Source: Actinomycetes bacterium
GTDB lineage: Bacteria > Actinomycetota > Acidimicrobiia > Acidimicrobiales > Acidimicrobiaceae
NCBI GenBank assembly: GCA_021823385.1
Contig: JAKAOC010000050.1
Location: forward strand, 1 to 9,704
Reading direction: 5' to 3'
DNA length: 9,704 nt
Position 1 is the first letter of the stretch; every line of letters begins with the position of its first letter. A program made the position numbers and the translations under genes. The notes under the pieces are model-generated. The model had not been told where the DNA came from. It ran no database searches and was given only the letters and a program-made list of their open reading frames with translations. Positions 1 through 7,970 of this stretch are shown here, one piece after another.

Positions 1-1342
1 TGGCGAAGCAGATGGCCTCCTGGCGGTCGGGTTCGATATGGACGTGGCGGCCGGGCATGTCGAGCGTGCCCAACATCAGCTGGGCGATGATGTCGTGGGG
101 ATCTTCGTCGCCAGGGTTATCCGTTGTAAGTACCGCGAGGTCCGCACTGGCCAGGGCCCTACCCAACGTCGGGCGCTTAAGGCGGTCCCTTCCACCCCTG
201 GCTCCGCCCACCACGGTGACCCGGCCTCCCTTGCCCAGCAAGGATCGCACTGTCGCGATCAGGCTGGAGATCGCGTCGGGGGTGTGGGCGTAATCCACCA
301 CGACCATGGATGGCTGCCCGGCCTCCACTAGCTGAAAGCGCCCCGCAACTGATTCACACCGTGCAATGCCCCGGCGAGCGGCCTCCGGTTCGGCCCCCAG
401 CTCCAATGCTGCGACGTAGGCGGCAGCGGCATTCATCGCATTTGCGGGTCCCACAATCCGCGTCGACATGGGAATGGCGACACCATCGTGGCGCAGGTTG
501 AACCAGGTGCCATCGTGCGTTACGCGCACGTTCTCGATGACGTAATCGGCGTTGGGGTTGGTTCCGTAGGTAACGTGGTTCACCGACATCTGGCTGGCCA
601 GCCTGCAGCCCCACTCGTCATCCACCGAGACGATGGCGAAGTCGCAGCGGGAGGATTCGAACAGCTGGGCCTTGGCGTAGAAGTACTGCTCGATGGTGCC
701 GTGGTAGTCGAGATGCTCCGGGGAAAGATTCGTAAAGATCCCCACCCTGAAGTGCGCGGAATCGACGCGCCGCTGGTCCAGACCATGCGATGAGACCTCC
801 ATGCTGACAGTCTCGACGCCTGCGTCGGCCATTTCTGCAAGCATGGACTGCAGGTCAGGTGCTTCCGGGGTGGTGAAGGTGGAGGGGGCGCGTTTATTGG
901 CGGAGCGGAATTCGATGGTCCCGATGATCCCGGTCCGCACTCCGACCTCGGTAAGCGCTGCATCGAGGAGGAAGGACGTGGTGGTCTTTCCGTTGGTGCC
1001 GGTGATGCCGACCAGATTCAGCCGGCGCGAGGGGTAGCCGAACACCATGCTCGATGCCAGGCCGAGCGACTGGCGCACCGACGGGACGACCAGCCGAGGG
1101 ACATTTCGCGGCACCAGCGGGCTGTCGGCGTACTTGGCGGCGATCATTACCGCTGCCGCGCCATGCTCCACTGCATCCGTAGCGAACTGTATGCCGTTCT
1201 GGAGCGTGCCGCGGACTGCGGCGAAGAGAAAGTCAGGCCTGACCAGACGTGAGTCGTGCGTGATTCCGACGATCTCAGTGTCAGGACCTATCAACCTAGC
1301 GTCCGGTAGCCGTTCGGCGATTTCGGAGAGCTTCAGTGGCAC
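1..1342 (-). CDS. murE: MurE, UDP-MurNAc-tripeptide synthetase (3' end cut off by window)
   Basis: This cytoplasmic Mur ligase uses ATP to add the third amino acid to UDP-MurNAc-L-Ala-D-Glu in peptidoglycan synthesis. About 447 codons are visible; family members are usually near 490-500, so roughly 50 C-terminal residues lie beyond the left edge. Seen in the translation: ATP-binding GITGTNGKTT at residues 112-121, TTPE at 157-160, the carbamylated-lysine position in YFYAKAQLF (K224), and DYAHTPD at 350-356. The start is GTG at 1342. It is the only start in this frame after an in-frame TGA about 27 bases upstream, and a GAGGA sits 9 bases before it. An ATG at 1352 is in another frame. The substrate-specificity motif reads DNPGDEDP (residues 408-415) instead of the DNPR seen in meso-diaminopimelate enzymes, so the amino acid added is uncertain. 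The upstream neighbour is a dioxygenase, not ftsI as in the usual cell-wall cluster. The family is certain; the substrate is not. Confidence 0.95.
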   Translation of the reverse strand, partial: MPLKLSEIAERLPDARLIGPDTEIVGITHDSRLVRPDFLFAAVRGTLQNGIQFATDAVEHGAAAVMIAAKYADSPLVPRNVPRLVVPSVRQSLGLASSMVFGYPSRRLNLVGITGTNGKTTTSFLLDAALTEVGVRTGIIGTIEFRSANKRAPSTFTTPEAPDLQSMLAEMADAGVETVSMEVSSHGLDQRRVDSAHFRVGIFTNLSPEHLDYHGTIEQYFYAKAQLFESSRCDFAIVSVDDEWGCRLASQMSVNHVTYGTNPNADYVIENVRVTHDGTWFNLRHDGVAIPMSTRIVGPANAMNAAAAYVAALELGAEPEAARRGIARCESVAGRFQLVEAGQPSMVVVDYAHTPDAISSLIATVRSLLGKGGRVTVVGGARGGRDRLKRPTLGRALASADLAVLTTDNPGDEDPHDIIAQLMLGTLDMPGRHVHIEPDRQEAICFA

Positions 1343-1425
1343 GCTGGGGCATCCTCGCGGTGTCGATCAGGTCAAAGCTACACCTTAGAAGGCGCAAATG
1401 AGAATCGGGGAAGGCGTGGCGCTTC

Positions 1426-2355
1426 TCAGCAATCCCCAAGATTTGCGTCAGCACCAGCCGATCTAGCGGGCTTTGGCTCCGGGTTTTTGGCCAGGACGAA
1501 TACGTGCTGCATCGAGTACCAGGGCTCGGCAATGGTCCTGCCGTCAGGCCCCTCCTCGTCCGCCCCATGCTCCTCGAATTCAGCCACCAGAGACGCGCGC
1601 ACCCCGAAGACGGCGTCGGTGGCGAGGTAGCGGTCGCCGGATACGAAGATGTGCGTGACCAAGGGGGAGTGCCCCTCGGCGGTGATGAGGAAGTGCAGGT
1701 GCGCGGGCCTCATTTCGCTACGCCCGGCTGCTGCAAGGAGCTTGCCCACCGGCCCATCCACGGGAATCGGGTAGGCGGATGGGAGGATGCCCCAGAAGCG
1801 CACGCCTCCGTGGGAGCCGGTGAAGAAGTGCGCGCGATTCGCCATCTCTTCGCCGCCGCGCTGAACGTCGTACAAGCCGTCGTCGCCTGCCCCCCAGACC
1901 TCCACCCGCGCCCCGGGGATTGGCTCGCCGGACTCCGAGCGCACGTCCACCTCCACCCAGCACGGCGAACCCGGCGCTCCCCGCCCGATATCTTCGCCGT
2001 TACTCGCGAGAGGGGAGCCCTCCGCGAAGAAGGGCCCGAGCACGGTCGACTCAGTGGTGGCGGGATCGGAGGGAGCGTTCACGGTAACGGTCTGCATCGA
2101 AGCACCCAGAACATCGGAGAGGAGGATGAACTCTTGGCGGCGGTCGTCGGTTATCCTTCCCGCCTCGGTCAAGAACTCGATGCCCGCACGCCACTCCTCG
2201 GGCGTGAGCCGCACTTCGCGGATGAAGGCGTGCAGATGGCGCACCAGCGACGAAAGGATCTCCTTGAGGCGGGGATCGGCTGATGCGAAGGCGCGAACCA
2301 CCTCCGCGGTTAGAGCTTCTTCCCGTGCAGGGTCGATGCCATCTTCACTGGTCAT
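1426..2355 (-). CDS. Intradiol ring-cleavage dioxygenase, hydroxyquinol 1,2-dioxygenase-like
   Basis: The 309-residue protein fits a non-haem Fe(III) intradiol dioxygenase, which opens catechol-type rings between the two hydroxyls using O2 and gives a muconate or maleylacetate-type product. Residues about 22-95 look like the helical dimerisation domain (Dioxygenase_N). The stretch STVLGPFF at 103-110 leads into the catalytic beta-sandwich. The four expected iron ligands are all present: Y162 (DDGLYDVQ), Y195 (LPSAYPIP), H219 and H221 (RPAHLHFLI). Their spacing matches that known for hydroxyquinol 1,2-dioxygenases (Y164, Y197, H221, H223), which is why I prefer hydroxyquinol over catechol or chlorocatechol. 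The ATG at 2355 is preceded by AGGTGG with 7-base spacing. The gene is on the same strand as murE and 83 bases upstream of it. No maleylacetate reductase or other pathway gene is visible, so the physiological substrate is inferred only. Confidence 0.9.
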   Translation of the reverse strand: MTSEDGIDPAREEALTAEVVRAFASADPRLKEILSSLVRHLHAFIREVRLTPEEWRAGIEFLTEAGRITDDRRQEFILLSDVLGASMQTVTVNAPSDPATTESTVLGPFFAEGSPLASNGEDIGRGAPGSPCWVEVDVRSESGEPIPGARVEVWGAGDDGLYDVQRGGEEMANRAHFFTGSHGGVRFWGILPSAYPIPVDGPVGKLLAAAGRSEMRPAHLHFLITAEGHSPLVTHIFVSGDRYLATDAVFGVRASLVAEFEEHGADEEGPDGRTIAEPWYSMQHVFVLAKNPEPKPARSAGADANLGDC

Positions 2356-2850
2356 GCTCCCGCCACCTCTGCTTTCTTCCGGTACGATCCTCGAGGACGA
2401 GCTCTGGCACCCGTGGTTAAGACTTAGTTCAGCAGCCCCGGAATTTCGATAGGGGGAACGCCGCCGCGTTGTGGCAGCGGAGCTGCCGGCACCCCGCGTT
2501 TAGCCCTTGTCGCCTCGGTCCTTCCCCTCAATTTGGCGTCAGACATATTGCCCGGCCTCCACGAATGGGCACGCAATGCGGGACGGCCATCTCGCGGCCA
2601 GTTTCGCAAGCAGATCCGCTTGATGTTTCGAGCAGATCGGCATTTGCGGCTTCGCGCCGCCGTGATACACCGCGGCAAGTGTTGCAATAAGCGTCAACGG
2701 GTGCCAAGGCCCTGACCGCGGGCGGACCGCAACCGGTGAGGGTATCAACGGATCCCGATCCCCGGATTCCCACGCCAGCGCCCCCGAAAATCTCGTCGAC
2801 CTAGCTTATCGGCGGTGGTTGCGAACCTAATGAGAGGCGACGAGGATTCT
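2356..2850. other. Intergenic stretch without a recognisable gene
   Basis: This 495-base stretch lies between the starts and ends of two minus-strand genes. Open frames on both strands are short and give low-complexity, Arg- and Pro-rich translations that I do not recognise. One perfect small hairpin is present, GGCAGC-GGA-GCTGCC at 2473-2487, without a following T-run, so I do not call it a terminator. The part just before 2355 should hold the promoter and ribosome binding site of the dioxygenase. A weak ORF at 2539-2748 is listed separately. I see no tRNA, mobile element or clear repeat. Confidence 0.5.
2539..2748 (-). CDS. Doubtful small ORF, 69 codons
   Basis: A minus-strand frame opens with TTG at 2748 and ends with TGA at 2539. 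From about residue 26 it reads plausibly (AAVYHGGAKPQMPICSKH, later ARWPSRIACPF), with two cysteines and nearby histidines. The first 25 residues are Pro/Arg-rich and look non-coding. No good ribosome binding site precedes the TTG. I do not recognise a family. It may be a remnant of a decayed gene or a chance frame. Confidence 0.15.
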   Translation of the reverse strand: MIPSPVAVRPRSGPWHPLTLIATLAAVYHGGAKPQMPICSKHQADLLAKLAARWPSRIACPFVEAGQYV

Positions 2851-3306
2851 CTACGGCCTGCCCCAGCGCTCCACTTGGACAGCCGTCTCCGAATCCGCCT
2901 CGATCAGAGTAGAGGTGAGCGGGGGAAGCGGAGCTCGTTCCCTTGGTTGCAAGGAGCCACTTCTCGAGCCTTCCACTTCGAAACGGAGAGATCCGGCCAG
3001 TACAACGAGAACGTCCCACCGGTCGGCGGGAGCCCGCCATGCTGCGAAGAGCTTCGGACTCTCCACCTCTTCAGGGAAGGGGCCGAGGATATCGAGACGC
3101 ACAAGCCCATCCGGCATCTCACCCGCATCGCAGGCGGCGCACTCGACATGTGTCCCGACTCTTGCCGCCCGCTGTGTCTCGTCCAGCACCCACGGCCTGT
3201 TCTCCAGCAAGGGCCGGTGGCGCATGTGTTGGGAGTGCAGGCAGTCGAAGTCGGCCACCCAGTCTCCGTATTCGTCCTGATGGAAGGAGGCGATCGACCT
3301 CTTCAA
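2851..3306 (-). CDS. DUF3565-like plus DUF1971 (TehB-type cupin-like) two-domain protein
   Basis: The 151-residue protein has two parts. Residues 1-62 resemble DUF3565: it opens MKRSIASFHQDEYGDW, then has DCLHSQHMRH (C22, H24, H27, H30) followed by NRPWV and a CxxC (C56, C59), a set of residues able to bind a metal such as zinc. Residues about 64-151 resemble DUF1971, the cupin-like fold of YeaR and the TehB N-terminal region: a WDVLVVLAGSLRFEVEG strand pair, a PLPP turn, and a final QVERW strand. I chose the TTG at 3306 because GGAG lies 5 bases upstream and DUF3565 proteins usually begin at MKR. The same frame stays open to an ATG at 3513, but that extension does not resemble the family and would run through a perfect 10-bp hairpin. 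The function is unknown; links of DUF1971 proteins to tellurite or nitrate response are family knowledge only. The big secreted-protein gene is divergent. Confidence 0.72.
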   Translation of the reverse strand: MKRSIASFHQDEYGDWVADFDCLHSQHMRHRPLLENRPWVLDETQRAARVGTHVECAACDAGEMPDGLVRLDILGPFPEEVESPKLFAAWRAPADRWDVLVVLAGSLRFEVEGSRSGSLQPRERAPLPPLTSTLIEADSETAVQVERWGRP

Positions 3307-3738
3307 ATGTGCTCCGTCCAGTGCCGCCGTCCCCCAGGAGAGCCCACTCTCGAGCCGGGAAGAACGTGCCTCATGCGGGAGGTTAGCGCGTTTGCCGCCA
3401 GAGAAGCCGTCCACCAGGCAACGCCGGCTTGCCTGCGACAAGCCGGCGGAAATTAATGAGGTGGCGGTTCGGCGGGCAAGGGGGAACGGCAAAAGTCCCC
3501 CAATGTGTGGCATGGATACTTATCTTTCGAGACTGTAATTCGAAACTACGTCTTAAAAATTCAAATAAGTGCAGTCCTGCCATGTTTCAGCGTGAAATAA
3601 TGTGGGCTGCTTCAGCCGGGCTGGGGCAGTTGGGTTGCAGCCGGATAGCAGAACGATGGGGCCCTGCCCAGGCTTGGCATGGGTGCCTCTTTGGTCTCGC
3701 TTCTCGACCGGCGGCATTGCGTGGAGTGGGGGGCCCTG
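3307..3738. promoter_or_regulatory. Divergent intergenic region with AT-rich island
   Basis: This stretch separates the minus-strand DUF3565/DUF1971 gene from the plus-strand secreted-protein gene, so it should hold promoters for both. It contains the 3422-3448 hairpin. It also has an AT-rich segment at about 3515-3600 that stands out from the GC-rich surroundings. Within it is a 6-bp inverted repeat, TTTCGA (3525-3530) and TCGAAA (3540-3545), with a 9-base spacer. Closer to the large gene are competing small GGCTG/CAGCC hairpins (3605-3617; 3616-3644). I cannot assign -35 and -10 boxes with confidence. Confidence 0.4.
3422..3448. repeat. Perfect 10-bp inverted repeat (hairpin)
   Basis: CGCCGGCTTG at 3422-3431 and its exact complement CAAGCCGGCG at 3439-3448 enclose a 7-base loop. 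No T-run follows on either strand (GAAATTAATG on plus, TTGCCTGG on minus), so it is not a classic intrinsic terminator. It lies over 100 bases upstream of the chosen start of the minus-strand gene. It could be an operator, a leader structure or a degenerate terminator. Confidence 0.6.
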
Positions 3739-6700
3739 ATGGCGCTATCTCCTGTTCGCACTGCGCGTGCGCGCGCCGCCAAGGCCGGAGCCATGGCGAA
3801 GGTTCTCGCGACGGCGGTCACCGTACTGATGACGATTGCCGCAATGGTCGCAATCGCCGCGCCCCCCGCTTCAGCACAAACGGTGCTGACCTGGACGGGG
3901 GGTTCGACCAGCTCCAACTGGTCGGACACCGCTAATTGGACAAACGGGAGCACCCCCGGAAACACGAGCATGCCCTATTCTCTGGATTTCCCGTCTCTGA
4001 CCAGCTCAACCTGTACCGCTTCTCCTCCCACCACAACTTGCTACGCCTCCAGTAACGACGTGTCGAACGCCTCTGCCACCGGGATAAGCTTCGATGGCGG
4101 CCACTACCAGATCGGCGGCACTTATCCCGTAGGAGTCGGATCCGGAGGGATCGCTGTGGCGGGCGGAGCCAGCGCCTTCTTCTCCGCTGCCCCCCAGGTG
4201 GCTGCGTCGCCGGAGACGTGGAACATTGGCAGTTCCGCAGGCTTCGGCGGCTCGCTCTACCTGCCAGGGGTTGGCTTCACCACGACGAGCCCGCCCACCC
4301 TGAATGTGACGCTTACCGACCAGGGGATGCTGACGCTGGCCGGAGCTGCGCAGCTTGGCCCGGTGAACATCTCGGGCAGTTCATCCACGGGTAACGGTAC
4401 CGTGGAGCTGACGCAGGGGGCGGCCCTCAACTCCACGTCTGGCGCCGCTGTAACTGTAAGCAATGCGGTACTGTCGGGGCCGAATTCCTCATCAGGGTCG
4501 TCCGGATCGGGTCCTGCATCGACGGGGCCGATCACCTTGCAGAGCGGTGGGGTGCTCGGCCTTGGAGCAACCCCGAATGCGTCCACAGGTGAGCCGGGCA
4601 TAAACGTGGCTGGTTCGTTAGCCACTTTGGCCGGCTCGACGTTGGCAGTCAGCGCGTATGGCACTGGCGCGACCGCCAACACGGACTACCCACAGATCAA
4701 TTTGACCGGCGCGGCTTCCCTGGCAGGGAGCCTCAGTTTGGCGTTTGTCGGGCCCAACTGTCCCACAAACGGAAACGTCTACACGCTTGTGAAGGCCACC
4801 TCGGTGTCGGGTGTCTTCTCCAATGCGCCGGCAGGCACCTACCTGCCAATGCAAACCAATGGCAGCGGGTGTTCGCCCACGAGTGGCCTCTATGCGCAGA
4901 TCTCCTACACCTCCACTACGGTTACCGCGACCATCGTCCTCAACCCGGCGCCGACTGCAACGACGGACTCCGCGTCGGCGGTCACCTACACTTCGGCCCA
5001 GCTCAATGGGCAGGTGGACTTTGCGACGTCGGGTGACACGTACTTCTTCCAGTACGGCACCAGTACCAGCTACGGCTCTGACACTCCTTCGGCGACGGTT
5101 CCATACAACTCTGGCAATCCGTCTTCCTCCGTCTCGAGCAGTGTGTTCTCGCTTTCGGCCGGTACCACTTATCACTACCGCCTCGTGGTGACTGCCGGTT
5201 CCACCAACTATTACGGACTCGATCAGACCTTTGCGACCGCGGCCGCCGTGGCCCCCACGGCGACTGACCTGGGGGGAATCGCCTACCCCGGGGGTACCGT
5301 AACCTTCGTCGGCCAGGTGGATCCCGGTGGCGCAGACACCACCTACTACTTCAAGTATGGGATAAATACCTCATATGGGTTGCAGACCCCGAGCCAAGTG
5401 CTGATGGCGTTGAACGGAGTCAGCACGGTCATTGCAAACGTGACCGGCCTGACGCCTGGCACTACGTATTACTTCCAGCTCGTGGCAGCCAATAGCGCTG
5501 GGAGCGCCCCCGCTCCTACCGGCAGCAGCGTGGCGGCTATCGCTGCCGACTCGCTTCCCTGGGCGCCTCAGACGGCGCCGTCCTCCTCGATTACCGAATC
5601 GGTCGATTGCGTGTCGGCGTCCAACTGTACGGCCGTTGACTACACGGGCGGAGCAACTCCGACCATAACGTCGATCTACACCACTGATGGTGGCGCGACC
5701 TGGAGCGCGGGCGCTGCGCTTCCCACATCCGGAGCAGCAGTCACCTGTACCTTGGCGGCCTGCCTGAGCAGTGCGGGCAACGACGTCTACTCGTCGACCA
5801 ACCTCGGATCGACCTGGACATCGTCGCCTGTGGTGCTCACCTTTGCGGACAGTTCCACAATTCGGGCGATCCAGTGTTCCGGCTCCTCCGACTGCCTTGC
5901 CGTCTCCAGCAGCGGCGCTGCGATGTCTTCGACCGACAGCGGCTCCACTTGGAGCAATGCGACGGCGCTGTCCTCGCTGGCTACGCCGATCACCGCGCCT
6001 TTCGCACTGGCCTGTCAGTCCTCCTCCCTCTGCTGGGCCTGGGGCGAAGGCTCGAGCAGCCAGACTATTTACCTGGCCGTGACCACCGACATGGGGTCGA
6101 CCTGGACGGAGTATCAGCTTCCCTGGACCGGGTCATCCGTGAACGCCATCACCTGCTCTACGGCAACCAGTTGCATCGTCTCATTGTTCACGAGCAGTGG
6201 AGCCGTTTACGAACTCTCGGGGATGACCACCACCAAAACTCCAACGCTTACCGACTGGACCGCGTCGACGCTTCAGGACGGTCTCACGCTCGGTAATTTG
6301 GGCGGAATCGACTGTGTCGATTCCTCTACGTGCTTCGCGTGGGGCTTTGTTGGCAATCCTGCTCCGCCAGACTCGTCCTTCATTGCCGAGAGCACGAACG
6401 CGGGCGCGACTTGGGTGACTAGCGCGAGCTTCGGCGGTTCGATGCTCTTTGAGGCGGCCGGCTCCCGTCTGGACTGCTTAGATGCAACCCATTGTTGGGC
6501 TGTCGGGTTCAGTGGCTCCGCCCCCACCGAAACCGGCAGAATTCTTGCCACCGTCGTCCCTCCGACCACTACCTCGGTCGCCCTGGCCGCCTCGCCCAAT
6601 CCGGCCACGGTGAACCAGTCGGTCACCCTCACCGCAACGGTCACGCCTGTGCCCGACGGAGGTACGGTCGGCTTCACGGCCGGAGGCGCCAGTATCGCCA

Positions 6701-7806
6701 CTTGCGCGGCCCAGCCCGTCAACACCACGACCGGTGTGGCCACTTGCAAGACCAGCTTTGCCACCACCGCCGGCAGCCCGGTCACTCTTGACGCCTCCTA
6801 CTCGGGAGACTCGGCCTATTCCGGCTCGACCGCCTCGGCAATTACCGAGACTGTGAGCGCTGAGGCAACGTCGATCGCTGAGTTGACCGCGACGCCTTCG
6901 ACGGTGCAAGTGGGACATTCGGTCACCTACGTCGCCACCGTCACTCCGGCGCCCAGCGGAGGCACGGTCACTTTCTTCGACAGCAGCTCGACCACCCCGG
7001 CTTGCTCAGCAGTGGCGGTCGATGCCTCGACGGGCGGGGCATCATGCGTAGTCACCTACAACACTGTCACGGGCAGCCCTCATTCAGTTACTGCCACCTA
7101 CAGCGGCGACGCAAATTATTTGCCGAGCTCGTCGGGAACGGTGGTGGTTACCGTTACCAGTAGCTCGTCGGCGCCCCCTTCCTCGACTTCCACCGGCACC
7201 GACCCCACCGCGACAACGACCGGCGTGTCGGCGCAATCGACCGGCACCGGGACGGTGACCGTCACTTCGGACGGCTCGACCGATCCGGTGGGGGCTCCGA
7301 CTTTCGACAGCGCCGGTTCCTTCGTGGACGTCAACGTCTCGGCCGGCAGCGCGCTGACTTCCGTAACCGTCTCGGACTGCAGCCTTAACGGCGGCGATCA
7401 GCTCTACTGGTGGAACGGTTCGGCCTGGGTGCTGGTGTCACCGCAGAGCTACGATGCCCAGTCAAAGTGCATAACTTCGACGCTGGGGTCGACGTCATCC
7501 CCGACTATCGCGCAGTTGACGGGCACGGTCTTCGCGGCTGCCTTGTCAGTGCCGCGGGCCGGCTACTGGCTGGTCGCAGCCGACGGCGGGGTGTTCAGCT
7601 TCGGTGACGCCAACTTCTACGGCTCGATGGCAAACAAGGCCCTCAACAAGCCGGTTGTCGGCATCGCGTCCACTCCGGATGGCAAGGGCTACTGGCTGGT
7701 CGCAGCCGACGGCGGGGTGTTCAGCTTCGGCGACGCCAATTACGAGGGTTCTGCGCCTGGGCTTGGTCTGAACTTGAGCAATGTGGATGGTGTCGCTGAG
7801 ACGTAG
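3739..7806 (+). CDS. Large secreted mosaic protein: FN3-like, Cys-clamped propeller, Ig-like and GYWLVA repeats
   Basis: The product has 1355 residues and is probably exported. It has a signal peptide with arginine-rich N-region, hydrophobic core about 21-41 and likely cleavage after ASA (46). Residues 47-400 are a Gly/Ser/Thr-rich beta region opening [16 protein letters not shown], like autotransporter-passenger repeats. Two fibronectin-III-like domains follow (about 402-500 and 504-605). Residues about 607-941 form a probable seven-bladed propeller: seven Cys pairs (mostly C-x5-C, first at 624/630, last at 913/919) and five Asp-box motifs such as TTDGGATW and STDSGSTW. Two bacterial Ig-like domains (942-1040, 1042-1140) contain YSGDSAY and YSGDANY. 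Then come a Ser/Thr/Pro linker, a conserved module with [18 protein letters not shown], and nearly two 42-residue [10 protein letters not shown] repeats (1275-1355). I chose ATG 3739 because GGAGTGGGGGG lies upstream; 3679 and 3793 are alternatives. No LPXTG or C-terminal membrane anchor is seen. The role, perhaps adhesion or surface binding, is inference. Confidence 0.9.
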   Translation: MALSPVRTARARAAKAGAMAKVLATAVTVLMTIAAMVAIAAPPASAQTVLTWTGGSTSSNWSDTANWTNGSTPGNTSMPYSLDFPSLTSSTCTASPPTTTCYASSNDVSNASATGISFDGGHYQIGGTYPVGVGSGGIAVAGGASAFFSAAPQVAASPETWNIGSSAGFGGSLYLPGVGFTTTSPPTLNVTLTDQGMLTLAGAAQLGPVNISGSSSTGNGTVELTQGAALNSTSGAAVTVSNAVLSGPNSSSGSSGSGPASTGPITLQSGGVLGLGATPNASTGEPGINVAGSLATLAGSTLAVSAYGTGATANTDYPQINLTGAASLAGSLSLAFVGPNCPTNGNVYTLVKATSVSGVFSNAPAGTYLPMQTNGSGCSPTSGLYAQISYTSTTVTATIVLNPAPTATTDSASAVTYTSAQLNGQVDFATSGDTYFFQYGTSTSYGSDTPSATVPYNSGNPSSSVSSSVFSLSAGTTYHYRLVVTAGSTNYYGLDQTFATAAAVAPTATDLGGIAYPGGTVTFVGQVDPGGADTTYYFKYGINTSYGLQTPSQVLMALNGVSTVIANVTGLTPGTTYYFQLVAANSAGSAPAPTGSSVAAIAADSLPWAPQTAPSSSITESVDCVSASNCTAVDYTGGATPTITSIYTTDGGATWSAGAALPTSGAAVTCTLAACLSSAGNDVYSSTNLGSTWTSSPVVLTFADSSTIRAIQCSGSSDCLAVSSSGAAMSSTDSGSTWSNATALSSLATPITAPFALACQSSSLCWAWGEGSSSQTIYLAVTTDMGSTWTEYQLPWTGSSVNAITCSTATSCIVSLFTSSGAVYELSGMTTTKTPTLTDWTASTLQDGLTLGNLGGIDCVDSSTCFAWGFVGNPAPPDSSFIAESTNAGATWVTSASFGGSMLFEAAGSRLDCLDATHCWAVGFSGSAPTETGRILATVVPPTTTSVALAASPNPATVNQSVTLTATVTPVPDGGTVGFTAGGASIATCAAQPVNTTTGVATCKTSFATTAGSPVTLDASYSGDSAYSGSTASAITETVSAEATSIAELTATPSTVQVGHSVTYVATVTPAPSGGTVTFFDSSSTTPACSAVAVDASTGGASCVVTYNTVTGSPHSVTATYSGDANYLPSSSGTVVVTVTSSSSAPPSSTSTGTDPTATTTGVSAQSTGTGTVTVTSDGSTDPVGAPTFDSAGSFVDVNVSAGSALTSVTVSDCSLNGGDQLYWWNGSAWVLVSPQSYDAQSKCITSTLGSTSSPTIAQLTGTVFAAALSVPRAGYWLVAADGGVFSFGDANFYGSMANKALNKPVVGIASTPDGKGYWLVAADGGVFSFGDANYEGSAPGLGLNLSNVDGVAET
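7561..7739 (+). repeat. Near-identical direct repeat encoding [17 protein letters not shown]
   Basis: Bases 7561-7613 and 7687-7739 match at 52 of 53 positions, the single difference being T at 7605 against C at 7731 (synonymous). The period is 126 bases, 42 codons. The identity includes silent codon positions and stops sharply at the edges of the conserved motif, where the flanks diverge. This points to a recent duplication or gene conversion among such repeats. Confidence 0.9.
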
Positions 7807-7828
7807 ACCGGCCCGGGCGGTCCACCAC

Positions 7829-7845
7829 CTCGGACATGGTCCGAG
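7829..7845. other. Short perfect hairpin after the large gene
   Basis: CTCGGAC and GTCCGAG form a perfect 7-bp stem around ATG, starting 23 bases after the stop codon of the secreted-protein gene. No T-run follows. It may protect the 3' end of the transcript or slow the polymerase before the stronger hairpin at 7890. Confidence 0.4.
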
Positions 7846-7889
7846 CCGCAAGTCCGTGGAGGGCGTCGGATCCGGTTCCGGAAATTCAA

Positions 7890-7917
7890 GAGGCGGGCCC
7901 CAGGGAGGGTCCGCCTC
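7890..7917. terminator. Strong hairpin, probable bidirectional terminator
   Basis: GAGGCGGGCCC (7890-7900) pairs with GGGTCCGCCTC (7907-7917) over 11 positions, ten Watson-Crick and one G-U, with a 6-base loop. On the plus strand it is followed by GGGTTAGCTTT; on the minus strand by TTGAATTTCC. It lies between a plus-strand gene ending at 7806 and a minus-strand tRNA ending at 7971, where converging transcripts need stopping. The T-tracts are poor, so the efficiency is uncertain. Confidence 0.6.
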
Positions 7918-7970
7918 GGGTTAGCTTTGCAACGCGCTGTTGGCTGGCCGCTCGCGCGCAAATTGTCTTG

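Noticed and set aside
1504..2283. Long plus-strand open frame (259 codons)
   Set aside because: It is antisense to the dioxygenase, whose four iron ligands and family length are intact. High GC leaves the opposite frame open, and the translation resembles nothing.
2815..3456. Plus-strand open frame of 213 codons
   Set aside because: It is the complement of the DUF3565/DUF1971 gene, which has recognisable domains; the plus-strand translation has none.
3307..3513. N-terminal extension of the DUF3565 gene to ATG 3513
   Set aside because: The extra 69 residues do not resemble the family and run through a perfect hairpin, and TTG 3306 has a well-placed GGAG and gives the usual MKR start.
3659..3738. 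Direct repeat GGGGCCCTG (3659-3667 and 3730-3738)
   Set aside because: Nine GC-only bases in GC-rich DNA; probably chance.
4257..5175. Overlapping minus-strand open frames of 141 and 185 codons inside the large gene
   Set aside because: They are shadows of Ser/Thr/Gly/Ala-rich codons; the Arg- or Val/Pro-rich translations lack domains or start signals.
7546..7851. Minus-strand frame containing an internal [13 protein letters not shown] repeat
   Set aside because: The repeat is only the complement of the two GYWLVA units on the coding strand.
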